Below are positions 23,017 to 31,682 of a DNA stretch of 64,000 nt, piece after piece; the stretch's first letter is position 1; each line of letters starts with the position of its first letter. Both the position numbers and the translations under genes were made by a program. Below the pieces are notes generated by a model, which was not told the origin of the DNA, searched no databases, and saw only the letters and a program-made list of their open reading frames with translations. Where the stretch lies: contig JBEIHY010000002.1 of assembly GCA_040381035.1 (NCBI GenBank), positions 1 to 64,000 on the forward strand, read 5' to 3'. This DNA comes from REEB506 sp040381035 (GTDB lineage Bacteria > Pseudomonadota > Alphaproteobacteria > Caulobacterales > Aquidulcibacteraceae).

Positions 23017-26000
23017 TCAGCTAGGATCAAGTTCATCCAGCCGCGTTCTCAGACGCTCAGCTAACCTTGAGAGGGCTTCGCCTTCAAACATGTCGTCGTG
23101 CGTGGCGTCGACCGTGAGCGTTTCTACCTGGCCGCGCAAGGTTTGTTCCCAACCGAGCAATGCGCCGGCGACCACGTAAGACAGCCGCGCTTGGGCTGCG
23201 CGCACCAACAGGGCATCGCCCTCATAGGGGGCTGGCCGATACGAATCGAGGCCGCTCAACATGGCCGCAAGCGTCCGCTCTGCGGCGCGCTCAAGCGGCG
23301 TCGTGGCGACCGGCTTGGCGACAAACGGCATCAGCCGGCGCAATACAAAGCGCAACACGATCGATGGGCTGACCTTTGGCAAATGGGCGATCCGTTCCGC
23401 GAGGCTGAAGCCGGTCAAGCGACTGCCGGGCGCCAATGCATCGAACAACGCCACCAGGCCAACGGTCTGGCCTGTGGCGCGCAATTGATGCGCCATTTCG
23501 ATCGCAATGGCGCCGCCGCCGGAATAGCCGCCGAGCAGATAAGGCCCGCAGGGTTGGGCTTGACGCACCGCCGCAACATAGCGGGCCGCGATGTCTTGGA
23601 TGTCGCTTAAAGGTTCGTTTGATGCGTCTACACCAAAGGCCTGGATTCCGATGAGTGGGCGGTGCTTGCCTAGATGCGCGGCGAGCGGTTGGAGAAACAC
23701 AACATTACCGCCGGCCCCGTGCACGCAGAAAAAGGCGCTGCGTCCCAAGTCGCCTGATGCGATGCGCACCAGGGGCGAGAATGCCCCGCCGGCGCCGCGG
23801 CGCGCCAAGAGATCGGCCTGCGTCTGGATTGTTGGGGCATCGAACAAACAGGCCAGCGGCAGGCGCACGCCGAAGGCCTCGTCGATCCGCGCAAACAATC
23901 GCGCGCCGGTCAATGAGTTGCCGCCAAGGTCAAAAAAGCTTTGGCCCACATCATGGCCGCCAACGCCCAGCACATCTCGCCAAATCAGGCGCAATTGCTC
24001 GGTGATTGGATCGTCCGCCGTGGCCGGGGCGCCGGGTTCACTCTCCGGCAACGGCAATTTCTTGCGGTCGATTTTTCCGGTGGCGGTCAGCTCAAAGGCG
24101 TTGAGTTTGATGGCTGCTTGCGGGCGCATATGTTCGGGCAATCGCGTTGCGGCTGCGGCGCGCAAAGCGCGGGGATCGACCTGGGCCCCCGGTCGTTGCG
24201 TATAGTAGGCGAACAAGCGCTTGTCGCTGGCGTCATCGCCTTGCGCGCGGGCAACAACGATCAAACGCTGCACCCCTTCGACGCGTTCCAAGACCCGCTC
24301 AATTTCGCCAAGCTCAATGCGATGGCCGCGAATTTTGACCTGGTCGTCGCGGCGGCCGAGATATTCCAAGCGCCCATCGGGCCAGCGCCGCGCAATATCG
24401 CCGGTGCGATACATGCGCGCGCTGAATGGAGCGGCGGCTTCAAAAAAAGCGGCTTGCGTCAATTCAGGTCTGCGCCAATAGCCGAGCGCGACATTGGGGC
24501 CTTCGATCCAGATTTCACCGGGCGCCAGTGCGGCCTGAACGGCGCCGTCGGCGGCGAGAACATGGCAGGCGATATTGGCAATGGGCCGGCCCAGTGTGAT
24601 GAGCCCGCCATTGCGCGCGACATCACCGACTGTGCTCCATACGGTTGCCTCTGTCGGGCCGTAGAGATTTATCAACCGCCCGCCTGGCGCCATCAGGGTT
24701 TGCACGGCGTCCGCGTTGGCGCGGCTCAAGGCTTCGCCGCCGACCAAAATCATCCGCAATTGGGCAAATGCGGCTGCGCCCTCAGGATCGACAAGCATGA
24801 TCGTGATGAGCGACGGCGTGCATTGCAGATGCGTTGCTCGGCAATGGAGCACGGCCTGCGCAACGCTCATTTCGCCCTCGCCCCGCGTCGCACTCGACGG
24901 GCGATAGACCGCAACGCTGCAGCCGCGCGTCAGTGTCCAGAAGTAATCCAACACGCTGGGATCAAATGTTGGGGCTGTCACCGTCAGCCAGCGATCATTC
25001 GGATGCGGCGCCAAAGGTCCATCCATTCCGGTGAAAAAAGCCGCAATCGTTGCGTGCGCCACCGCCACGCCCTTGGGCTGGCCGGTCGAGCCTGACGTGT
25101 AGATCACATAGGCAAGATCTTCAGCGGCGATCGTCGGCGCGCGCCAGGGTGCTGGCGCCACCGCGTCGATTTCGCCCAGCGTGCGCGTCGGCGCCGCGCC
25201 AAGGCGATGGGTGCTGCTTGTTTCAGCGTCGACGACAACGAAAGCCGCTTCAGCGTCGGCAATCATCCCCTCGATCCGCGCCGTGGGATGAGCCGGATCG
25301 AGCGGAAGATAGGCCGCACCGGTGCGTGTCACCGCCAAGAGCGTTATCAGCAATTCTGCGCTGCGCGACAGGCAGACGCCGATGATGGCGCCTTTGGCCG
25401 CCCCCAGGCTCGCCAATGCGGCCGCGCGCGCGTCAATGCGCGCCTGCAACGCGGCAAAGCTCCAGATCGCGTACTCGTCCAAGAGGGCGAGGCGCTGCGG
25501 GTCGCTGATCGCGCGCGCGCTGATGCTGTCTGTGATTGCGGCAAAGGGAATGGCTGCCTTCGGGCCGCGGGCGTGATCGTCGATGAGGGCGCGTTCCAGC
25601 TGAGGACTGAAGCGGATTTGGTCAAGCCGCTGGTGCGGTTCGGCGCAAAGCGCGGCAAGGGCGGTTTGAAGTTGGGCGATGATGGTGGCGGCGACATCGC
25701 CATAGTCGCGGTGCAGCACCACATGGAGACGGCGTTCTGCGAAATCAGCGCTGACCGCCAGGTCGATGTGCTCTGGAAGCGGCCGATTGAGCGGTGCAGC
25801 GCTCAGGACCACAGCGCAAGCTGGCGCAGCCTCGTGCGCGACGTCGGGGGCGCGCGCAACCAAGAGCGCGCGCGCCGCCGTGCTGAGCTGTGCCGCCGTT
25901 GCTGCGCCGGCGGGTGTCATTTGCATGACCCGCCAGGCATTATCGTAGATACCGATCTGGATTGCGGCTTCGCCGCTGGCGCGCAGCGTGAAAACGCTCA

Positions 26001-26187
26001 TGACAACAGCAAGATCGGCGAAATCACATCTGGTCGGAAGCATGAGGACATGCGTGAGGGGCGGCGTATGATTTGGCGCTGGCGCGCGCGGATAGCCAAG
26101 TTGAATCGGCTCAAGCGCATCCTGGCGGCGCCAAGTCAGCATCGGCTCCATAGCGGGCGAGGCGTGCAGTTCAGCTGCTATTGCCAC
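23017..26187 (-). CDS. single-module non-ribosomal peptide synthetase: partial C, A, carrier, thioesterase
   Basis: A 1056-residue protein. Residues 1-210 resemble only the C-terminal lobe of a condensation domain; no HHxxxDG motif is present. An adenylation domain follows (YTSGSTGQPKGV near 365, LYGPTEATVWS near 508, YRTGDIARRWPDGRLEYLGR, TGKIDRKKLP near 705). A carrier domain has DLGGNSL with the pantetheine serine near 758. A thioesterase domain has GGYSGGG with its serine near 889 and a late histidine in THDDMFE. GTG 26187 has GGAG eight bases upstream; an ATG at 26277 is less supported. A single A-T-TE unit inside a polysaccharide cluster could activate one amino acid for transfer to a sugar or to a small molecule. 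Substrate not predicted. Confidence 0.88.
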   Translation of the reverse strand: MAIAAELHASPAMEPMLTWRRQDALEPIQLGYPRAPAPNHTPPLTHVLMLPTRCDFADLAVVMSVFTLRASGEAAIQIGIYDNAWRVMQMTPAGAATAAQLSTAARALLVARAPDVAHEAAPACAVVLSAAPLNRPLPEHIDLAVSADFAERRLHVVLHRDYGDVAATIIAQLQTALAALCAEPHQRLDQIRFSPQLERALIDDHARGPKAAIPFAAITDSISARAISDPQRLALLDEYAIWSFAALQARIDARAAALASLGAAKGAIIGVCLSRSAELLITLLAVTRTGAAYLPLDPAHPTARIEGMIADAEAAFVVVDAETSSTHRLGAAPTRTLGEIDAVAPAPWRAPTIAAEDLAYVIYTSGSTGQPKGVAVAHATIAAFFTGMDGPLAPHPNDRWLTVTAPTFDPSVLDYFWTLTRGCSVAVYRPSSATRGEGEMSVAQAVLHCRATHLQCTPSLITIMLVDPEGAAAFAQLRMILVGGEALSRANADAVQTLMAPGGRLINLYGPTEATVWSTVGDVARNGGLITLGRPIANIACHVLAADGAVQAALAPGEIWIEGPNVALGYWRRPELTQAAFFEAAAPFSARMYRTGDIARRWPDGRLEYLGRRDDQVKIRGHRIELGEIERVLERVEGVQRLIVVARAQGDDASDKRLFAYYTQRPGAQVDPRALRAAAATRLPEHMRPQAAIKLNAFELTATGKIDRKKLPLPESEPGAPATADDPITEQLRLIWRDVLGVGGHDVGQSFFDLGGNSLTGARLFARIDEAFGVRLPLACLFDAPTIQTQADLLARRGAGGAFSPLVRIASGDLGRSAFFCVHGAGGNVVFLQPLAAHLGKHRPLIGIQAFGVDASNEPLSDIQDIAARYVAAVRQAQPCGPYLLGGYSGGGAIAIEMAHQLRATGQTVGLVALFDALAPGSRLTGFSLAERIAHLPKVSPSIVLRFVLRRLMPFVAKPVATTPLERAAERTLAAMLSGLDSYRPAPYEGDALLVRAAQARLSYVVAGALLGWEQTLRGQVETLTVDATHDDMFEGEALSRLAERLRTRLDELDPS

Positions 26188-26277
26188 GCAATTCACTCCA
26201 CAACACAATGAACAAGGGCGCATGGCGCTGGCGGTCTGACAAGGAGTGGCTGCGCACACATTTGCGCGAGCGGCCAA

Positions 26278-27081
26278 TTAGCCTGTCCGGGCGCGCTGCA
26301 ACTCCCTTTTCTGGCGCAAGACGCCCAGCAAAAAGCGCGGATTCGTGCGCAAATAGCGCGGGCCGAGCCGCTTTGAATCCTGCATCAATCGATTGACCCA
26401 TTCTAAGCCAAGACGATGAACAATCGGCGATGCTGAGGGCTTCACACCCGCGATCATGTCAAACGACCCGCCAACGCCCAGCATCACGGCGTTTGGAAGA
26501 TGAGGCGCGGCCATCGCCATCCAGCGTTCTTGCTTGGGCGCGCCCAGACCGATGAAGATCACTTGGCAACCGGCGGCGCGGGCGGCGACAGCGGCGGCGC
26601 GCGCTGAGTCTTGCGTGGCCGGGCCGAAAGGCGGGCTGAACACATGCGCCACCTGCAGATTGGGAAAGTCGCGCTTCAGATTTTTCTGCACGAGCTTGAG
26701 CGATTCCGGGGCGCCGCCAATGAAACCGACGCGCACGCCGCGGGCCGCCGCTTGTCCTGCGATCAGGTGCGTCAGGCGCCCGCCGAGCAAGGTATGAGGC
26801 ATCGGTACATTGTACAGCCAGCTGCGCGCCTTCTGCAGAACCGTGCTGTCGGGCATGCGCAATTTAGCCCCGGCCAAGATAGCCGCATAGGAAGGGTCGT
26901 CCACCGCTTCGATCACCACATGGGCGTTAGGAATGCAGACATAGCCGCCATCGCCGGCCTGTGCCCAGTCGAGCACCGCTGCACATGTTTCCTCGGCGCT
27001 GCAATAATCGATCTCGACGCCAAGCACGACATGGCGAGCAAATGGCTTTCGCGCCTGGTCCATAGAAAAACCGCCGTCCAT
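26278..27081 (-). CDS. WecG/TagA/CpsF-family glycosyltransferase (GT26)
   Basis: A 267-residue enzyme that adds the second sugar (often N-acetylmannosamine-type) to a lipid-linked precursor on the cytoplasmic face. Landmarks are VCIPNAHVVIEAVDDPSY (TPN-like donor loop), RMPDSTVLQKARSW, RVGFIGGAPES, FIGLGAPKQERWM and MLGVGGSFDMIAG. Three ATG codons (27102, 27081, 27063) are possible and none has a strong ribosome site. The first would overlap the upstream sugar transferase gene by 14 bases. The tight coupling fits sequential steps on the same lipid carrier. Confidence 0.88.
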   Translation of the reverse strand: MDGGFSMDQARKPFARHVVLGVEIDYCSAEETCAAVLDWAQAGDGGYVCIPNAHVVIEAVDDPSYAAILAGAKLRMPDSTVLQKARSWLYNVPMPHTLLGGRLTHLIAGQAAARGVRVGFIGGAPESLKLVQKNLKRDFPNLQVAHVFSPPFGPATQDSARAAAVAARAAGCQVIFIGLGAPKQERWMAMAAPHLPNAVMLGVGGSFDMIAGVKPSASPIVHRLGLEWVNRLMQDSKRLGPRYLRTNPRFLLGVLRQKRELQRARTG

Positions 27082-27088
27082 CACGCTG

Positions 27089-27886
27089 TCAGTAGGCCTC
27101 ATCCTGAAACAGGACTACCAGAACAGTCTTAATCAGAATCGACAGATACAGCCCCGGCGAGCGGCGACGAACAAAGTCGATGTCCGATAAGACCCGACCA
27201 CGCAATTGCTCGGAGTTAGCAATCTCGCCGCGGAAGCCACGCACTTGGGCGAGCCCAGTGATTCCGGGCCGTACGCAAAAGCGCACGCCATACTGCGCGA
27301 TCTTGGCGGACCATTCGTGATCCAGCGTGATCGGATGCGGCCGCGGACCGACCAGCGACATGTCGCCCAACAGCACATTTATAAGTTGCGGCAACTCGTC
27401 TAGGCTGGTGCGGCGCAGAAGCTTGCCAACCGGCGTGACCCGAGGATCGTTGCGTTTGGCTTGTTCGAGTTCTTGGGCGCGGTCACCTGTCGCCAGCATC
27501 GTGCGAAACTTCAGAATCGAAAACGGCCGCCCGTACCGGCCATACCGCACTTGGGCAAACATGACCGGGCCTTTGGTTGTCGCCTTGACCGCCAGCGCGA
27601 TTGTCACCAACAGCGGTGCAATGAGGATCAAGATCAAAACGCTCAGCGTTAGGTCCATGAGCCGTAATAGGCCGTCGGAGTTTCCGCTTCGGCCAAAGCG
27701 GCGCAAATAGCTCGGGTTCACAGGAAAGGGCGTCGGCCTCGGGGCAGTAAACGTACCGCCGGTTAGCGCCACATTTTCCGGCGCAAGCCGCTGTCCGGCT
27801 GGTTTGAAATGAGCCGTTTGACGGTCGTCTTCAGCCATTGTGCCGGACGATGGTTTTTTTTTGCTCCGTTCCAAGACGCCCGCCAT
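27089..27886 (-). CDS. undecaprenyl-phosphate sugar-1-phosphate transferase (ExoY/WcaJ core type)
   Basis: A 265-residue initiating transferase that loads the first sugar phosphate onto undecaprenyl phosphate. After a roughly 70-residue soluble leader there is one hydrophobic segment (LTLSVLILILIAPLLVTIAL). The catalytic core follows: FSILKFRTM, VTPVGKLLRRTSLDELPQL, DMSLVGPRP and RPGITGLAQV. It lacks the four-helix N-terminal region of WcaJ, so it is the short ExoY-like form. It is transcribed with the WecG-type gene downstream. Confidence 0.9.
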   Translation of the reverse strand: MAGVLERSKKKPSSGTMAEDDRQTAHFKPAGQRLAPENVALTGGTFTAPRPTPFPVNPSYLRRFGRSGNSDGLLRLMDLTLSVLILILIAPLLVTIALAVKATTKGPVMFAQVRYGRYGRPFSILKFRTMLATGDRAQELEQAKRNDPRVTPVGKLLRRTSLDELPQLINVLLGDMSLVGPRPHPITLDHEWSAKIAQYGVRFCVRPGITGLAQVRGFRGEIANSEQLRGRVLSDIDFVRRRSPGLYLSILIKTVLVVLFQDEAY

Positions 27887-28072
27887 AGCGTTGTTTCGCT
27901 TTATCTGTGCATCTCATGCGCGGCAAGCCTATGCAAAGCTTATTCCCGGCTTGAGATATATTGGTGCAGTTGCGGGGCTCCTGGCTGCGCGTGATCGGCG
28001 CGTGTGTTTCAACGAAGCTGCGAGTTGGCGCATGTTTTGCGTGGAATTCCCGTTCCAGGCGAAAGGTTTAGA
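27887..28072. promoter_or_regulatory. divergent intergenic region of the polysaccharide cluster
   Basis: 186 bases between the leftward ExoY-type gene and the rightward glycosyltransferase gene. It is more A/T-rich than the flanks and must carry promoters for both directions, but I cannot assign -35/-10 elements with confidence. An AAAGG ribosome site sits at its right end, just before GTG 28073. Confidence 0.4.
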
Positions 28073-29263
28073 GTGACGCGGCTCGGTTCTCCTAACAGGC
28101 GAATGCGTCTGTGCATTTACACCAAAGAATGGCGATCATCCGGAAACGGATTGATCGCCCAGGAACTTGCCTATGCTTTGGCGGACAAGGGGTGTGATGT
28201 TCTGTTCGTGGCGCCGCGCCCGGAAGAAGAAAGATATGCCCCAGCCCATGCCCAATTAAAACACTGGCCGACAATGCGGGCCGCCGATGGGCATCAATCC
28301 CGGATGGTGCGGGCCTGGGCTTCAATTGGGCGCTATTTCAAGTCCGCCTTGGGTCTGATGGCGGCGGTCGCATCGAGCCGAACACTGATCATTAATATTC
28401 CTGATCCGTTGGTGCTGAGTGCGCCGCTTATGGCGCTGGCAAGACTGATCGGAGGGCGGATGATCTATGTAGTTCACGATCCGCTTCCTCATGCTTGGCG
28501 ACTGCCACAGCGCTTGCGCGGTCTTGAGCGCGCGGTCTACGCAGCGCCGCTTGCCTTGGCCGATCGTTTGGTGGTGCTGACGCCGCCGGCCCGCGACGCT
28601 TTGAACGCGGCCTTCCCTGGCGTCGCAAATAAGGTCAGCATTATCGAGCATGGCGTCTTTGTCCGCGGCGCGCCTACGCCGGCGCCGGGTGCGGGCGAGC
28701 TGTTGCTGTTTGGAACCTTGCGCGCCAACAAGGGTGTGCGCGAAGCGATTGAAGGCGTGGTTGGCGCGCGTGCGGCGGGCGCTGGCGTGCGGTTGCGGAT
28801 CGCCGGGGCGCCAAGTGGCGAAGACGTCGGCTATTGGGCCGAATGCGCCGATTTGGCGCAGCGCCACCCGGACGCGGTGACCCTGGAGATCGGCTTTGTT
28901 GAGAATAATCGCCTGGATGAACTCATCGCCCAGTGCGACGCATTTTTGATGCCTTATCGCAACTTCAATTCCCAGTCCGGTGTCGCGGTGCTTGCGGCCT
29001 CAAATGCGCGCCCCGTGATTGCGACCGCTGAAGGCGGCATCGCCGCCTTGTTGGGTGAAGGGATGCCGGGTGTTGAAATCGCCAAGCCGGGCGATGCGGC
29101 CGCCGTTGCCGCGGCAATCTTGAGCTTTGCCGGCCAAGATCTTTACGCCCGGCGCGCAGCGGCGCTGGCCTTTCGCACGCAGATGCTGACAACCCGCAGC
29201 TGGGCCGCCATTGCGGCCGCTTATGCGTTGTTGGCCGCAGAATTGGCGCAGCCGCCAGGGTGA
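28073..29263 (+). CDS. GT4-like glycosyltransferase
   Basis: A 396-residue GT-B glycosyltransferase. The N-terminal domain has LCIYTKEWRSSGNGLIAQEL and YVVHDPLPHAWRLP. The C-terminal donor domain has LLFGTLRANKGVREAIEGV, AFLMPYRNFNSQSGVAVL and AEGGIAALLGEGMPG. GTG 28073 has AAAGG about six bases upstream. ATG 28103 (MRLCIYTKEW) is a possible alternative with poor spacing. It is the only rightward gene inside the leftward polysaccharide block, and its 3' end overlaps the next gene by 43 bases tail to tail. Donor and acceptor unknown. Confidence 0.85.
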   Translation: MTRLGSPNRRMRLCIYTKEWRSSGNGLIAQELAYALADKGCDVLFVAPRPEEERYAPAHAQLKHWPTMRAADGHQSRMVRAWASIGRYFKSALGLMAAVASSRTLIINIPDPLVLSAPLMALARLIGGRMIYVVHDPLPHAWRLPQRLRGLERAVYAAPLALADRLVVLTPPARDALNAAFPGVANKVSIIEHGVFVRGAPTPAPGAGELLLFGTLRANKGVREAIEGVVGARAAGAGVRLRIAGAPSGEDVGYWAECADLAQRHPDAVTLEIGFVENNRLDELIAQCDAFLMPYRNFNSQSGVAVLAASNARPVIATAEGGIAALLGEGMPGVEIAKPGDAAAVAAAILSFAGQDLYARRAAALAFRTQMLTTRSWAAIAAAYALLAAELAQPPG

Positions 29264-30345
29264 GCGGCGGCAATGGCGGCGGCGATGCGGGACAAGGCAA
29301 TGCCGGCGGTAAAGCGTGCGCCAATCGTGGTGCGCGCGGCGGCGCCTAGCTCGGCGCGCAAAGATGGGTCGTCAATCAGCCGGGCCAGCGCAGTGCTCAA
29401 GCCATCGACATCACCGGGGGCGACAACCAAAGCATTTGTTTCGTGCGCCAAGACCAAACGATGTTCGCCGACGGGTGTCGCAATTACGGCGCACCCAAAA
29501 GCCATGCCTTCCAGCAGCGCGACCGACAATCCTTCTGCATAGCTTGGCAACACATAGATATGGGCGGCTGCGAGCGCTTCGTGCACCTGCGGCGCTGCGG
29601 TTTGGCCGCGAAATACACAGCGTTCGCCGATCCCGAGCGCTGCGGCGCGCGCGCTGCGTCCGGCCAGATCGCCGCCGCCGCAAAATGTCAATCGCCACGC
29701 AGCCGGCGTTCGCAGGGTCGCGCAGGCGCTGAGCAATTCGTCTACGCCCTTGCGATCAGACAAGGCGCCGACAAAGACGATCTCGACCGGGCTTGTGGGT
29801 GCGGTGCGCGGCGCACTGAGGAGCGCGCTTGGAACACCATTAGGGGTGACCGTGAAAAGCGACGCACAAGCGCCGATCAGCGGCGGCAAGGCCTCCGCTT
29901 CCTTGGGACCCAGAACGATGTGGCCGGCGCATTGACGCAGGCAAAACCGCACAAAGGCCTGCAGCGGGCGCGCTAATTCGGTGAGGAATTTGGCATAGCC
30001 ATATTCGTGGTAATGCGCGACGCACACAAAGCCGATCAGCCGCGCCCACAGAATCACCACGCATTTACGCCATGTGCTCAAGCGCCCGGCAATATGGAGA
30101 TGCAATGTGGGCGGCGAAGAAAAATGCGCCAGGCGCAAGATCAGCAAGTGCGCCAAAGCCATCGGCAAACGCCAAGCGGTGGCGTAGGCCGCGCCAGGCC
30201 CGCGCGGATCCACAGTCGCGACGATGTCGAGGGCGCGCAGGGTTTCATTTTCGGCTGTGAGATAGCGGACAAATTGCCCGATCCCGCCGCCTTCGGCGGG
30301 GCCGGAGGCCAGCACTTCAATGACGCGGGGCGCGGGCGAACTCAT
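29221..30345 (-). CDS. GT4-family glycosyltransferase
   Basis: A 374-residue GT-B enzyme. It starts VIEVLASGPAEGGGIGQFVRYL. The middle has AHYHEYGYAKFLTELA and VTPNGVPSALL, and the donor side has EIVFVGALSDRKGVDELLSA. YVLPSYAEGLSVALLEGMA shows the E-x7-E pattern that grips the nucleotide sugar. ATG 30345 overlaps the stop of the polymerase gene upstream (ATGA), so it belongs to that operon. Its end overlaps the convergent glycosyltransferase gene. Confidence 0.9.
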   Translation of the reverse strand: MSSPAPRVIEVLASGPAEGGGIGQFVRYLTAENETLRALDIVATVDPRGPGAAYATAWRLPMALAHLLILRLAHFSSPPTLHLHIAGRLSTWRKCVVILWARLIGFVCVAHYHEYGYAKFLTELARPLQAFVRFCLRQCAGHIVLGPKEAEALPPLIGACASLFTVTPNGVPSALLSAPRTAPTSPVEIVFVGALSDRKGVDELLSACATLRTPAAWRLTFCGGGDLAGRSARAAALGIGERCVFRGQTAAPQVHEALAAAHIYVLPSYAEGLSVALLEGMAFGCAVIATPVGEHRLVLAHETNALVVAPGDVDGLSTALARLIDDPSLRAELGAAARTTIGARFTAGIALSRIAAAIAAAHPGGCANSAANNA

Positions 30346-31682
30346 GGTGCAAGGGGGCGGGCGCGGCGCGTGGGCGGGCGACTGTGGCGGGCCGACGCAG
30401 GCGCTGGAAGAAAACGCGGATTGGCGCCGGCAGCGATCGCCACCGCCGCGATTTGCATGACGAGCCAGGTAAAGCCCGTCGGCGACAAGATCAGCGCCTC
30501 GGTTTGGGCATTGATCAGCACGGCGATAAACAGCACAACCCAGATGCGCCGGCCTGGGTCGGTTAAGGCTTGGGGCGCGCGCACCAGGGTGATGAGCACG
30601 AAGCCAACCAAAAGCGCAAACCCGACAAGCCCAAGGTCAAGCATGGTTTGCAACACGGAGCTGTGAGCCTGGTCATATTGCTGGCCCTTGAAATAGAACT
30701 TGATGAACGCGTCGTTGCCGGGGGCGGTGAAATAGGCGCGAAAGCCGTGGCCAAGCAGGGGCTCTTCGCGGATGCGGTCGATCGCGAAATTCCAGATTTC
30801 GTCGCGCCCCGTCAACGTCGATTCACGGCCAAGCATGTTGATCACGCGATCCTTGAACACCGCGGCGGTGAGCGCCGCGCTGCCTGCTGCAATCGCCAGC
30901 CAGGGCTTGAGTATTTGAGGAATGCGCGGGCTGACCATCGCGATGATCAGGCCAAGCAGCGCCAGTCCAATGGCGCTGGCGGCCAAGGCGGTTGCCGATT
31001 TAGACAGCCACAACGCGCGCAACGAAAACAGCACCACGACCACGCCAAGCCAGCGATCGGGGCCTTTGTTCAACATCAAGCCAGCGCCCAGAATGAGCGC
31101 CATCACGCAACATTGGCCAAGGAGGTTTTTGTGCGTGAACACGCCGCGCAGGCCGACCCAGGCGAGGCTGTCCCACACCATCGGATCGCCGCGCATGAAC
31201 TGGATGACCGACAAACTGGTGCCGACGGAAAGCGCGATTGCCACGATCCGCACCAGCATCATGGCGTCGAACCGGGTGCGCAGGCCAAGCGCGCACAAGC
31301 CAGACATCAAAATCGCCAGCGAGCGCATCTGCGTCGTGTTCGGATCAACCGACCAAAAGGTCGTCATCCACGCCCATGCGATCAGCGCAAACAACCACAG
31401 CTGCTGAGTAAAAAGAAACAACGCCAACTGGTGATTGCGCGCCATCCAAACAATGGCAAGGCCGGTCAGCGGGACGGCGATGAACCGCAATTGCTCCAGC
31501 GAAATGGCGCTCACGCCAAACACGGCGTCGCGCACAATCACTGCGCCGGTAAAGATCGTGATCCCGATCACGGCCAGTGCGAACTCCGCCCACGATGCGG
31601 CAATGCCGCGGCTGGCGATCAGCCGATGGCGCAAGCCAATCGGTTTGGCCGTGCGCCGCGCGCGGGGAGCGGCGGTCGTCAT
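30342..31682 (-). CDS. O-antigen ligase/polymerase family membrane protein (Wzy-like)
   Basis: A 446-residue inner-membrane protein with about ten to twelve hydrophobic helices. The Wzy_C-type region includes SKSATALAASAIGLALLG, the periplasmic loop STLTGRDEIWNFAIDRI and EEPLLGHGFRAYF, then AHSSVLQTMLDLGLVGF. These are standard marks of enzymes that polymerise or ligate lipid-linked glycans. It is flanked by overlapping genes on both sides (four bases each), placing it in the exopolysaccharide operon, where the polymerase role is most likely. Confidence 0.88.
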   Translation of the reverse strand: MTTAAPRARRTAKPIGLRHRLIASRGIAASWAEFALAVIGITIFTGAVIVRDAVFGVSAISLEQLRFIAVPLTGLAIVWMARNHQLALFLFTQQLWLFALIAWAWMTTFWSVDPNTTQMRSLAILMSGLCALGLRTRFDAMMLVRIVAIALSVGTSLSVIQFMRGDPMVWDSLAWVGLRGVFTHKNLLGQCCVMALILGAGLMLNKGPDRWLGVVVVLFSLRALWLSKSATALAASAIGLALLGLIIAMVSPRIPQILKPWLAIAAGSAALTAAVFKDRVINMLGRESTLTGRDEIWNFAIDRIREEPLLGHGFRAYFTAPGNDAFIKFYFKGQQYDQAHSSVLQTMLDLGLVGFALLVGFVLITLVRAPQALTDPGRRIWVVLFIAVLINAQTEALILSPTGFTWLVMQIAAVAIAAGANPRFLPAPASARHSRPPTRRARPLAP

